This document shows, in pieces, positions 45,539 to 54,724 of a stretch of DNA of 64,000 bases. Every line of letters begins with the position of its first letter. The stretch's first letter is position 1. A model generated the notes under the pieces. It had not been told where the DNA came from. It searched no databases and worked only from the letters and a program-made list of their open reading frames with translations. A program made the position numbers and the translations under genes. Source of the DNA: Massilia yuzhufengensis (GTDB lineage: Bacteria > Pseudomonadota > Gammaproteobacteria > Burkholderiales > Burkholderiaceae_D). The stretch spans positions 21,339 to 85,338 of the forward strand of contig NZ_FOLD01000026.1 of NCBI RefSeq assembly GCF_900112225.1, read 5' to 3'.

Positions 45539-45874
45539 TTACGCCTCTTTCGGGGCGGCGCCTTCTTTTGGCTTGAACTGCTTGTCGCTGATGCGGAACT
45601 TGGCGCGGCGGTCGCCCATGAGGTAGCGCAGGTCGCGAATCGACAGGTCGCTGACTTCATGCATGCGGATCAGCAGCGAAGCGCCGACTGGCAGGCGGTG
45701 GTGGCGGATCTTCGAGATCACCGGCGGTGCAACCTCGAGGGCGCGCGACAGCGCTGCGTCGTTTTTCAGGCGCAGGTTCTCGATCAGGGTGTCGAGCAGG
45801 CGGTTCGGGTTGTACTGCAGGAGTTCATCGGACTCCGAATCGCTATTCATATCAATGCCGACTTGGTTTGTCAT
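45539..45874 (-). CDS. Small helix-turn-helix protein (XRE-like)
   Basis: 111 aa, no signal or membrane segment. The helical core NRLLDTLIENLRLKNDAALS, ALEVAPPVISKIRHHR and SLLIRMHEVSDLSIRDLRYL resembles a Cro/C1-type domain with the recognition helix at APPVISKIRHHR. A second Met (MNSDSESDELL, residue 9) could be the true start. The tail is Lys-rich. It is a probable regulator or nucleoid-type protein; its upstream region is AT-rich with inverted repeats. No toxin partner is adjacent. Confidence 0.6.
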   Translation of the reverse strand: MTNQVGIDMNSDSESDELLQYNPNRLLDTLIENLRLKNDAALSRALEVAPPVISKIRHHRLPVGASLLIRMHEVSDLSIRDLRYLMGDRRAKFRISDKQFKPKEGAAPKEA

Positions 45875-46323
45875 GATTCAATATCCTATTTTGGGTTGGA
45901 CGGAGCCCCATGCGGCGCCCGGCTCCAGATGTCATTATTTCGTAATTTTCTATTCAATTGTACAACTAATTTCTAATCTGATACTCGATAGCAATAAGAA
46001 TCAGATATCTATCCTCGGTATTGTTGTCTAATCGCAACAATAGCCTCAATGCAATTCTCTCACAAACTCACTGGAATAATAATTGTTTTTTGATTAATCT
46101 GCAGTGTAAGACCTGGGGGATTTTGATGCCGCACAGTATGAAAAGCGCTGACAGGATGACAAGAAAATGGGGGGTATGGCCGAAGGGGGAGTGTTTCTGC
46201 AGAGAATCGGCGGAAAATAAGCGCATACCCCTGGGGAGTATGCGCCTGTATCAAGACGTTAACAAGGCTTAATACCGGGGAAACTCGTTACAACTCGATA
46301 CAAAGTTTCCCGTTCGGCAATGA
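45875..46323. other. AT-rich intergenic region with inverted repeats
   Basis: 449 bases, strikingly AT-rich against its surroundings. Inverted repeats: ATCTGAT/ATCAGAT (45976-46006), ATTGTTG-N8-CAACAAT (46020-46041), GCGCATAC/GTATGCGC (46221-46245; on the minus strand followed by TTATTTT, so a likely mltB terminator) and GGGAAACT/AGTTTCCC (about 46278-46312). No frame across it has coding character. Confidence 0.5.
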
Positions 46324-47499
46324 CTAACCGCCGCGCGAGGCCCGTACGGTGCGGCCCAACTCGATCACCGACATGGCATAGAAATAACTGCGGTTGTACT
46401 TGGTGATGGCAAAGAAGTTATCGTCCGCCACCCAGTATTCGGTCGCCTCGGCGCCGTTTTGCAGGTCGACCAGGCCGTACAGGCGTTCCGAAGGCAAGCC
46501 GGGCGCAAAGGACACGCCGGCCGCGCGCAGCTGTTCCGGGCGCAGGGTGGCCGCCAGGCCAAGGTCGAGCAGCGGCTCCCAGGCGCGGTTCGGCGAGACC
46601 TCGGCCGGGTAGACCGGCGTGCCGCGATGCTCCGGGTTCCAGCCGTGCTGGACCAGGAAATTGGCCACGCTGCCGATCGCGTCTTCCGCCGAGTTGCGCA
46701 GGTCGATCTGGCCGTCCTGGTTGAAGTCGACGCCGAATTTCAGGATACTGCCCGGCATGAACTGCGGCATGCCGACCGCGCCCGCAAACGAGCCCAGCAG
46801 CGAGAACGGCTCGACCTTGTGCTCGCGCGCGAACAGCAGGGTGTTGGCCAGTTCGCTGCGGAAGAAACGCATGCGGCTGGCGCGGTTCGGCGTTTCCGGA
46901 TAGGCGAAGGCGAGCGTGGCCAGCGTGTCGAGCACGCGGAACTTGCCGGTGTCGCGGCCATAAATGGTTTCCACGCCAATGATGCCGACGATGATGTCGG
47001 CCGGTACGCCATACGCCGCTTCGGCGCGCGCCAGCGCGTCGGCATGTTCGTTCCAGAAGCGCACGCCGGCGGCGATGCGGATCGGTTCGATGAAGCGCGA
47101 GCTGTACAGCTCCCAGTTCTTCGGCTTGCCGGGCGGGGCCGGCTTGACCAGCTGGACGGCCGAATCGATGAAGCGGGCCTGGCCGAACAGCGACTCCAGC
47201 TCGGCGCGCTCGAAGCCATGCTCGCTGGCCATCTCGTCGATGAACTCGCGCACGGCCTGCCATTCAAGGAAATTGTGGTGTTCGCCGTCGTAGTCGATCA
47301 CCACGGCCGGCGCGGCCTTCGGCACGCGCTTGGACTTGACGGCGACACGCTTGCCGGCCTTGGCCTTCTTGCCGGCCTTGGCCTTGGCCTTGGATTTTGC
47401 CTTGGCGCTCTGCGATGGCGGTTCTTTCGCGGCAGCGGCCGGCCCAACCGGGACAAGCGCCAATGCCAGCGCGGCAAACAGGGAAACGATCGATTTCAT
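46324..47499 (-). CDS. mltB: Lytic murein transglycosylase B
   Basis: 391 aa. Signal peptide residues 1-24. A Lys/Ala-rich linker (~31-60) follows, and the GH103 catalytic domain begins near 75. Catalytic Glu is E177 in GIIGVETIYGRDTG; other conserved segments are FAGAVGMPQFMPGSI and ITKYNRSYFYAMSVIELG. It cleaves the MurNAc-GlcNAc bond to 1,6-anhydro products. No lipobox Cys is present, so it is a soluble SltB-like form. It overlaps tgpA by four bases as the last gene of the moxR operon. Confidence 0.92.
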   Translation of the reverse strand: MKSIVSLFAALALALVPVGPAAAAKEPPSQSAKAKSKAKAKAGKKAKAGKRVAVKSKRVPKAAPAVVIDYDGEHHNFLEWQAVREFIDEMASEHGFERAELESLFGQARFIDSAVQLVKPAPPGKPKNWELYSSRFIEPIRIAAGVRFWNEHADALARAEAAYGVPADIIVGIIGVETIYGRDTGKFRVLDTLATLAFAYPETPNRASRMRFFRSELANTLLFAREHKVEPFSLLGSFAGAVGMPQFMPGSILKFGVDFNQDGQIDLRNSAEDAIGSVANFLVQHGWNPEHRGTPVYPAEVSPNRAWEPLLDLGLAATLRPEQLRAAGVSFAPGLPSERLYGLVDLQNGAEATEYWVADDNFFAITKYNRSYFYAMSVIELGRTVRASRGG

Positions 47500-49502
47500 C
47501 TAACCTGGGACAATAGACTCTTCAAGGTAGCGGCCAGCCGCTGGCGCTGCAAAGCGGGCTGGGGCGGCGCATAACGCCAGGCGCTGTAACGGCGCAGGAA
47601 CTCGGCAGCGGCTTCGCGTGATGGCGGCGCCAGCTGCTGCATGGCCGCGATCCGGGCCGCGTAGGCGGTGGGCCCTTCGTCCGCTGCCCGTGCCAGGCCC
47701 AGGTGGGCGAGGCGCTTGCATAGGGCGGAGTATACCGCCTCCACCGGGTCAGTTGCCCTACGGCGATAGAAAAATCTCGCCAGAAGCAACACGCCCAGGC
47801 CGATCATGGTCAAGGCGACAATACGCCAGCCCGACAGGATCTGTTGCAGCTCTTTCATGAAACCGCGCTGGCGTTCCGGCGTGTAGTCCAGCACCCACTG
47901 GTTCCAGCCGTTGTTGAGCGCGCCCACCGCATCGCGCAGGCGTCCCAGCAGCGAATCGCCGCTTTGCTGGAACAGCGAGAAGCCGCGCAGCGCATCGATG
48001 CCGAAGGGCGCGGGCGGCTCGACCGCGGCGGCCAGGTTGCGGTGCACCCGTTCCGGCGCCACCGCGGCGGTGGGGTCGACCCGCACCCAGCCGCGGTGGC
48101 GGATCCACACCTCGGCCCAGGCATGGGCGTCGGACTGGCGCACCGTCACGAAGCCGTCGATCGGGTTGAGTTCGCCGCCCTGGTAGCCCGTGACGACGCG
48201 CGCCGGGATGCCGGCCGCGCGCATCAGGAACACGAAGGCGCCCGAATAATGCTCGCAAAAGCCGGTGCGGGTGCCATACAGGAATTCGTCGACCGAGTGG
48301 CGTCCCAGCAGCGGCGGCTCCAGCGTGTAGCTGTAAGGCTGTTCGCGGAACTGGCGCAGCACGGCTTCGACGCGGCGCGCGGGCTGGGCCTGCTTGCGCA
48401 GCGCCAGGCCGGCCGCCAGCGCCTTCGGGTTGTAGCCGTAGGGGAGCAGCAGCCACTGGTTCGGGTCGTCCAGCGCGTCGCGGCCGTCCAGCGCGAAGTC
48501 GGGGTAGGAGATCATGGCATAGCGCACGCGCTGGGCCAGCGGGCGGTCGCTGCTCAGCTCCATCTGGTGCGACACGCGGGCGCGGTAGCCCGGCACCTCC
48601 GGCATGTGGCCGGCCATCTCGAGCGCGAACAGCCAGCGTGTCGTGGTCGGCTCCAGCGTGATCTCGTAGCGCTGGGGCGCGCCGCGCACGCTCAGCGAGG
48701 TCCCCGACCTGGTCGGGATCGAACCGCCGCGGGTCCAGGCGGTGCCGTCGAAGGCGTCCAGCACCAGGCCGCGCCAGTACAGCTGCGCCTTGTCCGGCAC
48801 CGGGCCCTCGAAGCGCACCCGGAAGGCCGGTTCGTCCGACATCGCGAGCTTGGACAGCTGGCCCGGCGCCATGCGTTCGGACAGGCCGGACTTGGCGCTG
48901 CCACTCCCGCCCGGTCCCGGCATGCCCCACAGCGGGCCGCCCAGGCGCGGGAACACGAAGAACAGCAGCACGGTAATGGGCGCGGCAAACAGCAGCATTT
49001 TCACGCCCATCGCCACGCGCGTGCGCAGCGGCGGTACCGCCCCGGTGAACTGGAAGGACAGCTGGGTGGTGAGCAGGGCCAGCACCGCCGCCACGGTCAG
49101 GAGGGCCGTGCCGATCCCTTGCGCGTAGAAGAAGTTGGTCAGCACCAGGAAGAAGCACAGGAAGATCACCACGTACAGGTCGCGCCGCGCGTGCATTTCC
49201 AGCATCTTGAAAGCCACCAGCAGCACCAGCATGGCCACGCCGGCGTCGCGCCCGAGCAGGGTGTTATAGCTGAACTGCACGCCCGCCATCGCGGCGGCCG
49301 CCACCGGCAGCAGCACCAGCGTGGGCGGCATGCGCCGGCCGCGCAAGGTCACCAGGCCGCGCCAGGCCAGGGTGGCCGCGCACAGCAGCGACACCCACAG
49401 CGGCAGGTGCAGCGTGTGCGGCGCCAGCACCAGCACCGCGCTGCCCAGCAGCAGCAGGGTGTCGGCCTTGTCGCGCGGGAGCGGCTGGCGTGGCGCCTTC
49501 AT
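47496..49502 (-). CDS. TgpA-type membrane transglutaminase-like protein (DUF3488)
   Basis: 668 aa. About six N-terminal membrane helices (residues ~15-190, DUF3488/TgpA_N), a periplasmic transglutaminase core with Cys-His-Asp triad C416 (RTGFCEHYSGAF), H460 (SDAHAWAEVW) and D476 (VRVDPTAA), a further membrane helix (~565-585) and a cytoplasmic DUF4129-like tail. In Pseudomonas aeruginosa TgpA is essential and linked to envelope processes. Four-base overlaps with DUF58 and mltB on both sides show tight coupling. Confidence 0.92.
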   Translation of the reverse strand: MKAPRQPLPRDKADTLLLLGSAVLVLAPHTLHLPLWVSLLCAATLAWRGLVTLRGRRMPPTLVLLPVAAAAMAGVQFSYNTLLGRDAGVAMLVLLVAFKMLEMHARRDLYVVIFLCFFLVLTNFFYAQGIGTALLTVAAVLALLTTQLSFQFTGAVPPLRTRVAMGVKMLLFAAPITVLLFFVFPRLGGPLWGMPGPGGSGSAKSGLSERMAPGQLSKLAMSDEPAFRVRFEGPVPDKAQLYWRGLVLDAFDGTAWTRGGSIPTRSGTSLSVRGAPQRYEITLEPTTTRWLFALEMAGHMPEVPGYRARVSHQMELSSDRPLAQRVRYAMISYPDFALDGRDALDDPNQWLLLPYGYNPKALAAGLALRKQAQPARRVEAVLRQFREQPYSYTLEPPLLGRHSVDEFLYGTRTGFCEHYSGAFVFLMRAAGIPARVVTGYQGGELNPIDGFVTVRQSDAHAWAEVWIRHRGWVRVDPTAAVAPERVHRNLAAAVEPPAPFGIDALRGFSLFQQSGDSLLGRLRDAVGALNNGWNQWVLDYTPERQRGFMKELQQILSGWRIVALTMIGLGVLLLARFFYRRRATDPVEAVYSALCKRLAHLGLARAADEGPTAYAARIAAMQQLAPPSREAAAEFLRRYSAWRYAPPQPALQRQRLAATLKSLLSQVR

Positions 49503-50491
49503 GGCGCTTCCTCCAGGCCATGCAGCGCCAGCGCGCGCAGGCAGGCCGCCTGGTGGGCGGCGCCGGCGCCGGCCTGGTAGTGGATGGTCCCGAGGCGGAA
49601 GGCGTAGGGCAGGGCGCGCTGCTCGGCGTCCAGCACCCAGCGCGTCATGCGCGACAGGCGCACTTCAAGATCGAGGTTGGCGGGCAGGGCGGCGAAATCG
49701 AGCACCAGCTCGTCGCCCACGCCGCCTTCGAAATGCTTGGTCACCAGCTGGCCGCCCAGCGCCGGGTCGAGCCGCGCGATCTGGCGCCAGGCCAGCTGGC
49801 GCGGCGAGTCGCCGGCCTGGTAGCTGCGCACCCCGGCGAAGTCGTCGTTGCCGCCGGCGCGGCCGCTGCCGGCCGCATTGCCGGCCAGCGGCAGTGGGGG
49901 TGCACCTTCTTCCGGGCGCGGATAGACCAGCGCCTGCGCCGCCGGGCGCCAGTAGCTCCAGGCGCGGAACAGCCCGAGCGGAAAGCGGGTGGACAGCACC
50001 ACGCGCGCCGGCCGCAGCCAGCCGCGCGCCGCGGTCGGCACGCCGAGGAGTACTGCGGCGCTGCCGCGCTCGCCAATGTCGGTGACGTGGCGCGCCTCCG
50101 GCACGTCGCCGAAGTCGACCCACACGCCGTAGCGCGCCAGCTTGCCGCGGTTGGCGATATGCAGCTCGAACTGCGCTTCCTGGCCGGCGAAGACGGCCGG
50201 CACGCGGCCCTGCTGCAGCGCCAGGTGGGCCAGGTTACGGTAGGTGAAGACCATGTCGACCAGCGCGCAGGACAGGGCCAGGAAGGTCAGCGCGAAGCCC
50301 AGGCCCAGGGTGTAGTTGATGGAGCCGATCAGCAGCACCAGCAGCAGCAGGGCGAAGCCGATGCCGGCGCGGGTCGGCAGGATGAACACGCGGCGCTGGC
50401 TCAGCACCACTTCGCCGGCGTCGAGCGTGCCGCCGCGCGGCAGCCACTTGCCGGTGGAACGGCGCAGCCAGGCGCGCAATCCCCCTGTCAT
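49499..50491 (-). CDS. DUF58 domain membrane protein
   Basis: 330 aa. Two close N-terminal membrane helices (residues ~35-75), followed by a beta-rich region and the DUF58 segment (RSYQAGDSPRQLAWRQIARL, about 225-244) which resembles the start of a vWA/MIDAS-like fold. DUF58 proteins accompany MoxR ATPases and are thought to be substrates or adaptors. It starts directly after the moxR stop and overlaps the TgpA gene by four bases. Confidence 0.88.
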   Translation of the reverse strand: MTGGLRAWLRRSTGKWLPRGGTLDAGEVVLSQRRVFILPTRAGIGFALLLLVLLIGSINYTLGLGFALTFLALSCALVDMVFTYRNLAHLALQQGRVPAVFAGQEAQFELHIANRGKLARYGVWVDFGDVPEARHVTDIGERGSAAVLLGVPTAARGWLRPARVVLSTRFPLGLFRAWSYWRPAAQALVYPRPEEGAPPLPLAGNAAGSGRAGGNDDFAGVRSYQAGDSPRQLAWRQIARLDPALGGQLVTKHFEGGVGDELVLDFAALPANLDLEVRLSRMTRWVLDAEQRALPYAFRLGTIHYQAGAGAAHQAACLRALALHGLEEAP

Positions 50492-51412
<921 letters not shown>

Positions 51413-51555
51413 GGGTGGGTTCCGGTGTCTGGTTGGTGCGGGTGCCGGCAGCGCGGGGCGCCGTCATGGTAGATTAGCGCCATTGGCAACCTTCATACTC
51501 CGTCGGCAACAAGCCTTTGCACCGATTCTATGCGAGAACGGGCGCAGGGGTGAAC

Positions 51556-52515
51556 ATGGATGAGCCGGCGCGAAAGACCCGCACAATGAGCACAGCAATC
51601 TACAGCCACCCCGACTGCCTGCGGCACGACATGGGCGACTGGCATCCGGAATCGCCCTCGCGCCTGCAGGCGATCGACGACCAGCTGATCCTGGCCCGCA
51701 TCGACGGCCTGCTGGAACAGCGCAGCGCGCCGCTGGCCGACCTGGCCGACGTCCTGCGCAACCACACCCCCGGCGCGGTGGCGCTGGTGCGCGACCACGT
51801 GCCGGCCGAGGGCGACTACTATCCCCTCGACGGCGACACCATCCTGTGCCACCACAGCTACCAGGCGGCCCTGCGCGCGGCCGGCGCCGCGGTGGCGGCG
51901 ACCGACGCCGTGATCGCGGGCGAAGTCGACAACGCCTTCTGCTCGATCCGCCCGCCGGGCCACCATGCGACGCCTACCGAGGCGATGGGTTTTTGCTTTT
52001 TCAATAACGTCGCCATCGCGGCGCGCCACGCGATGGAGGTGCACGGCCTGGAGCGCGTGGCCATCGTCGACTTCGACGTCCACCATGGCAACGGCACCGC
52101 CGACGCCTTCCGCAACGACCCGCGCGTGCTGATGGTAAGCCTGTTCCAGCACCCGTTCTACCCTTACTCCGACCCCGAGCCGATCACTGCCACCAGCGTC
52201 AACGTGCCGGTGCCGGCGATGTGCGACGGCGAAGCGGTGCGCAAGCTGGTCACCGAACTGTGGCTGCCGGCGCTGCACGCGCACCGGCCGCAGATGATTT
52301 TCGTCTCGGCCGGCTTCGACGGGCACCGCGAGGACGACATGGGCGGGATCGGGCTGGTCGAGGCCGATTATGCGTGGATCACGCGCCAGGTGATGGCGGT
52401 GGCGAACCAGCATGCGCAGGGGCGGATCGTGAGTTGTCTCGAGGGCGGGTATGCGTTGTCGGCGTTGGGGAGGAGTGTGGTGGCGCATTTGAAGGTGTTG
52501 GCGGAGCTGGAGTAA
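51556..52515 (+). CDS. Histone deacetylase family protein (acetylpolyamine amidohydrolase-like)
   Basis: 319 aa from ATG 51556, preferred for its AGGGGTG; the family domain itself begins at the Met at 51586 (MSTAIYSHPDCLRHDMGDWH). Class II-type deacetylase fold: RPPGHHATP (catalytic His pair), VDFDVHHGNGT (zinc Asp and His), GFDGHRED (zinc Asp) and LEGGYALSAL. It removes acetyl groups from small amines or lysines by a zinc mechanism. It is divergent from the moxR operon. Confidence 0.92.
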   Translation: MDEPARKTRTMSTAIYSHPDCLRHDMGDWHPESPSRLQAIDDQLILARIDGLLEQRSAPLADLADVLRNHTPGAVALVRDHVPAEGDYYPLDGDTILCHHSYQAALRAAGAAVAATDAVIAGEVDNAFCSIRPPGHHATPTEAMGFCFFNNVAIAARHAMEVHGLERVAIVDFDVHHGNGTADAFRNDPRVLMVSLFQHPFYPYSDPEPITATSVNVPVPAMCDGEAVRKLVTELWLPALHAHRPQMIFVSAGFDGHREDDMGGIGLVEADYAWITRQVMAVANQHAQGRIVSCLEGGYALSALGRSVVAHLKVLAELE

Positions 52516-52530
52516 AGTTTGCGGCTGCGC

Positions 52531-52568
52531 GACGAACTTGGGTTCTCGCCTGCGCGGGAACCCAAGTT
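52531..52568. repeat. Single REP-like palindrome
   Basis: GACGAACTTGGGTTCTCGCC, then TGCGCGGGAACCCAAGTT: near-perfect arms AACTTGGGTTC/GAACCCAAGTT. It stands between the deacetylase and the first secreted paralogue. Confidence 0.75.
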
Positions 52569-52668
52569 GAATTTGACCTCACCTGAATTCACATACACGC
52601 AGCCTCAGCACGGAACGCCTTCCCCTTTCGCTCATCTAATCTCCACGACCCATCACCAGGAGAGAAAC

Positions 52669-53550
52669 GTGAGCCCCATCCGCATCCTCTGTGCGCTGTG
52701 CCTGCTCCTCGCTTCCAGCATGGCCGCCGCCGCCAACTACACGCTCTGGATCAACGGCCGCGCCGGCAGCGGCGCCAATGGCACGGTCGGCAACTACAAC
52801 GACTTCGGCTACTGGGGCCCGGCCTCGACCCCGGCCGGGGTCAACAAGAAGGCCGTCAACTGGGACGGGCGCAGCAGCATCGCCGCGCAAAGCGGCAAGA
52901 TCCGCAACGCCCTCGACTGCTTCTGCACCGGAAACAACTGGTGCTACATCGTCACCTACAGCGCGGGCGACCCCATGATCGGCTACAACCTCGCCGTCTA
53001 CGGCGGCACCGTGCGCATGAAGAAGAACGCCAGCGCCAATGCGGCCGGCGTCTGCGGCAACAGCGGCGGCACGCAGGCCGGCTGGAACATCAAGTGGGTG
53101 CGCGCCGCGGCCGGCGCGGCCGGCGGCACCGAACTGTCGGACATCGGCGCCTGGACCACGTCCGAGCCGCTGGTGCAAGACCTGAAGACCAGCACCGCGC
53201 GCGCCATGTACAACCACAACGCCACCCGCAACATCTGGTTCTACATGTACGCCGGCGCCCGGGGCACCGCCTACTCCTTCGTGCTGCCGGGCCAGGACGA
53301 CGAAGTCGTCGCCTACCACAGCGCCGGCGGCGTGGCCGGCAGCGGCGGCAGGTCGCTGTGCAATCCCGGCGACTGGTTCTGCAACGACCTGGCGCTGGGC
53401 ACCGCCAACAACCAGGGCGGCAGCGCCAAGTGGAGCTACCACTCGGTGGCCTTCCGCGACGACGGCGAAGACTACGACCACTACGGCCGCGGCAACTGGG
53501 AAGGCATCGTGGGGGTGGTGCGCAATGCGGTGGTGGGGAGTGCGCAGTAG
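52669..53550 (+). CDS. Secreted Cys-rich protein with hydrolase-like motif, paralogue A
   Basis: 293 aa from a GTG at 52669 with AGGAG at 52658-52662; upstream ATGs lie in the REP. Signal peptide residues 1-21 (RILCALCLLLASSMAAA-A). The mature protein begins NYTLWINGRAGS and has six cysteines shared with paralogue B, probably three disulfides. The segment NWCYIVTYSAGDPMIGY resembles an alpha/beta-hydrolase nucleophile elbow (x-S-A-G) preceded by a hydrophobic strand; conserved D and H residues later (GQDDEVVAYHS, DDGEDYDHY) could complete a triad. I do not recognise a named family. It is about 80% identical to the next gene. Confidence 0.75.
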   Translation: MSPIRILCALCLLLASSMAAAANYTLWINGRAGSGANGTVGNYNDFGYWGPASTPAGVNKKAVNWDGRSSIAAQSGKIRNALDCFCTGNNWCYIVTYSAGDPMIGYNLAVYGGTVRMKKNASANAAGVCGNSGGTQAGWNIKWVRAAAGAAGGTELSDIGAWTTSEPLVQDLKTSTARAMYNHNATRNIWFYMYAGARGTAYSFVLPGQDDEVVAYHSAGGVAGSGGRSLCNPGDWFCNDLALGTANNQGGSAKWSYHSVAFRDDGEDYDHYGRGNWEGIVGVVRNAVVGSAQ

Positions 53551-53560
53551 GGGGGCGGGT

Positions 53561-53696
53561 AACTTGGGCTCCGGCCTGCGCCCGAGGTCGTAGCTGCCAG
53601 TGGCAGGTACGACGGTCTTGGGGTTCATGGGCCGGTGTGCGACGACGATGACCTGCTGCTCTTGAACGTCGTTCCCGCGCAGGCGGGAACCCAATT
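53561..53696. repeat. REP-like pair; the first copy carries a nested 27-bp hairpin
   Basis: The first copy (53561-53625) reads AACTTGGGCTCCGGCCTGCG, then a 27-bp palindrome centred on CCAGTGG (53587-53613), then GGTCTT. The second (53664-53696) is GAACGTCGTTCCCGCGCAGG, then CGGGAACCCAATTC. It separates the two paralogous genes. Confidence 0.85.
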
Positions 53697-53773
53697 CATC
53701 CGCGTTTTCGGAGCGCCCACCATGCCCCCGGTACGCAGGTATACCACCCTCACAACACTCCCAATTGTGCCGT

Positions 53774-53826
53774 TTGACACGTCTGTATGTCAGGCGTACT
53801 GTCGAGCTCAGCCGTAAATACGGCTG
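53774..53826 (+). promoter_or_regulatory. Promoter and 5' stem-loop of paralogue B
   Basis: TTGACA (53774-53779), a 17-base spacer and TACTGT (53797-53802). Directly at the predicted mRNA start lies a hairpin CAGCCGT/ACGGCTG (53809-53826), followed by an AAGGAG ribosome site at 53838. A 5' stem-loop of this kind often protects mRNA from decay. Confidence 0.65.
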
Positions 53827-53848
53827 CACAACCAACAAGGAGAAGACA

Positions 53849-54724
53849 GTGAGACAAATCCGCATTCTGTGTGCGCTGTGCCTGTTATTGGTGTCAAGCT
53901 GGGCGGCCGCCGCCAACTACACGCTCTGGGTCAATGGCCGGACCGGTGGCGGGGCGATCGGCAACTACAACGACTTTACCTACTGGGGCCCGGCCTCCAC
54001 CGCGGCGGGCGTCAACAAGAAAGCCGTCAACTGGGACGGCCGCAGCAGCATCGCCTCGCAGAGCGGCAAGGTGCGCGACGCGCTCGACTGCTTCTGCACC
54101 GGCAGCAACTGGTGCTACATCGTCACCCACAGCGCCGGCGACCTCATGATGGGCTACACGCTGGCCAACTACGGCGGCTCGGCGCGCCTCAAGAAGAACG
54201 CCAGCCCGGCTTCAGGCGGCGTATGCGGCAACAGCGACGGCAGTTCGCAGACCGGCTGGAACATCAAGTGGGTGCGCGCCGCGTCCGGCGCGGGCGGCGG
54301 CTCCGAATTGTCCGACGTCGGCTCCTGGACCACGTCCGAACCGCTGGTGCAGGACCTCAAGACCACGACCGCGCGCGCCATGTACAACCACAACACCACA
54401 CGCAACGTCTGGTTCTACATGTACGCGGGCGCCAAGGGCACCGCCTACTCGGGCATCCTGCCCGGCCAGGACGACGAAGCCGTGGCCTACCACAGCACCG
54501 GCGGGGTGGCTGGCAGTGGGGGCGGCTCCTACTGCAACCCGAGCGACTGGTTCTGCAACGACCTGTCCCTGGGCACCGCCGCCAACGAGGGCGGCAGCGC
54601 CAAGTGGGGCTACCACTCGGTGAGCTTCCGCGATGACGGCGAAGCCTACAACCACTACGCGGGCGGCAACTGGGGAGGGATCGTGGGCGTCGTACGCAGC
54701 GCCGTGGTGAACAGTGCGCTCTAG
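53849..54724 (+). CDS. Secreted Cys-rich protein with hydrolase-like motif, paralogue B
   Basis: 291 aa from a GTG at 53849 after AAGGAG. Signal peptide residues ~1-21 (RILCALCLLLVSSWAAA-A), mature NYTLWVNGRTGGG. The six cysteines, the block VNKKAVNWDGRSSIA, the WCYIVTHSAGDLMMGY elbow-like motif and the C-terminal GGIVGVVRSAVV match paralogue A. THSAGD is closer to a classical (G/H)xSxG elbow than TYSAGD in A. The start codon GTG and own promoter set it apart from A's upstream region. The last 11 bases overlap the next gene. The function is unknown; a secreted lipase/esterase-like hydrolase is the best guess. Confidence 0.75.
   Translation: MRQIRILCALCLLLVSSWAAAANYTLWVNGRTGGGAIGNYNDFTYWGPASTAAGVNKKAVNWDGRSSIASQSGKVRDALDCFCTGSNWCYIVTHSAGDLMMGYTLANYGGSARLKKNASPASGGVCGNSDGSSQTGWNIKWVRAASGAGGGSELSDVGSWTTSEPLVQDLKTTTARAMYNHNTTRNVWFYMYAGAKGTAYSGILPGQDDEAVAYHSTGGVAGSGGGSYCNPSDWFCNDLSLGTAANEGGSAKWGYHSVSFRDDGEAYNHYAGGNWGGIVGVVRSAVVNSAL

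Noticed and set aside
46021..46272. 83-aa frame in the AT-rich spacer
   Set aside because: No ribosome site, unusual composition for this genome, and it crosses a terminator-like hairpin.
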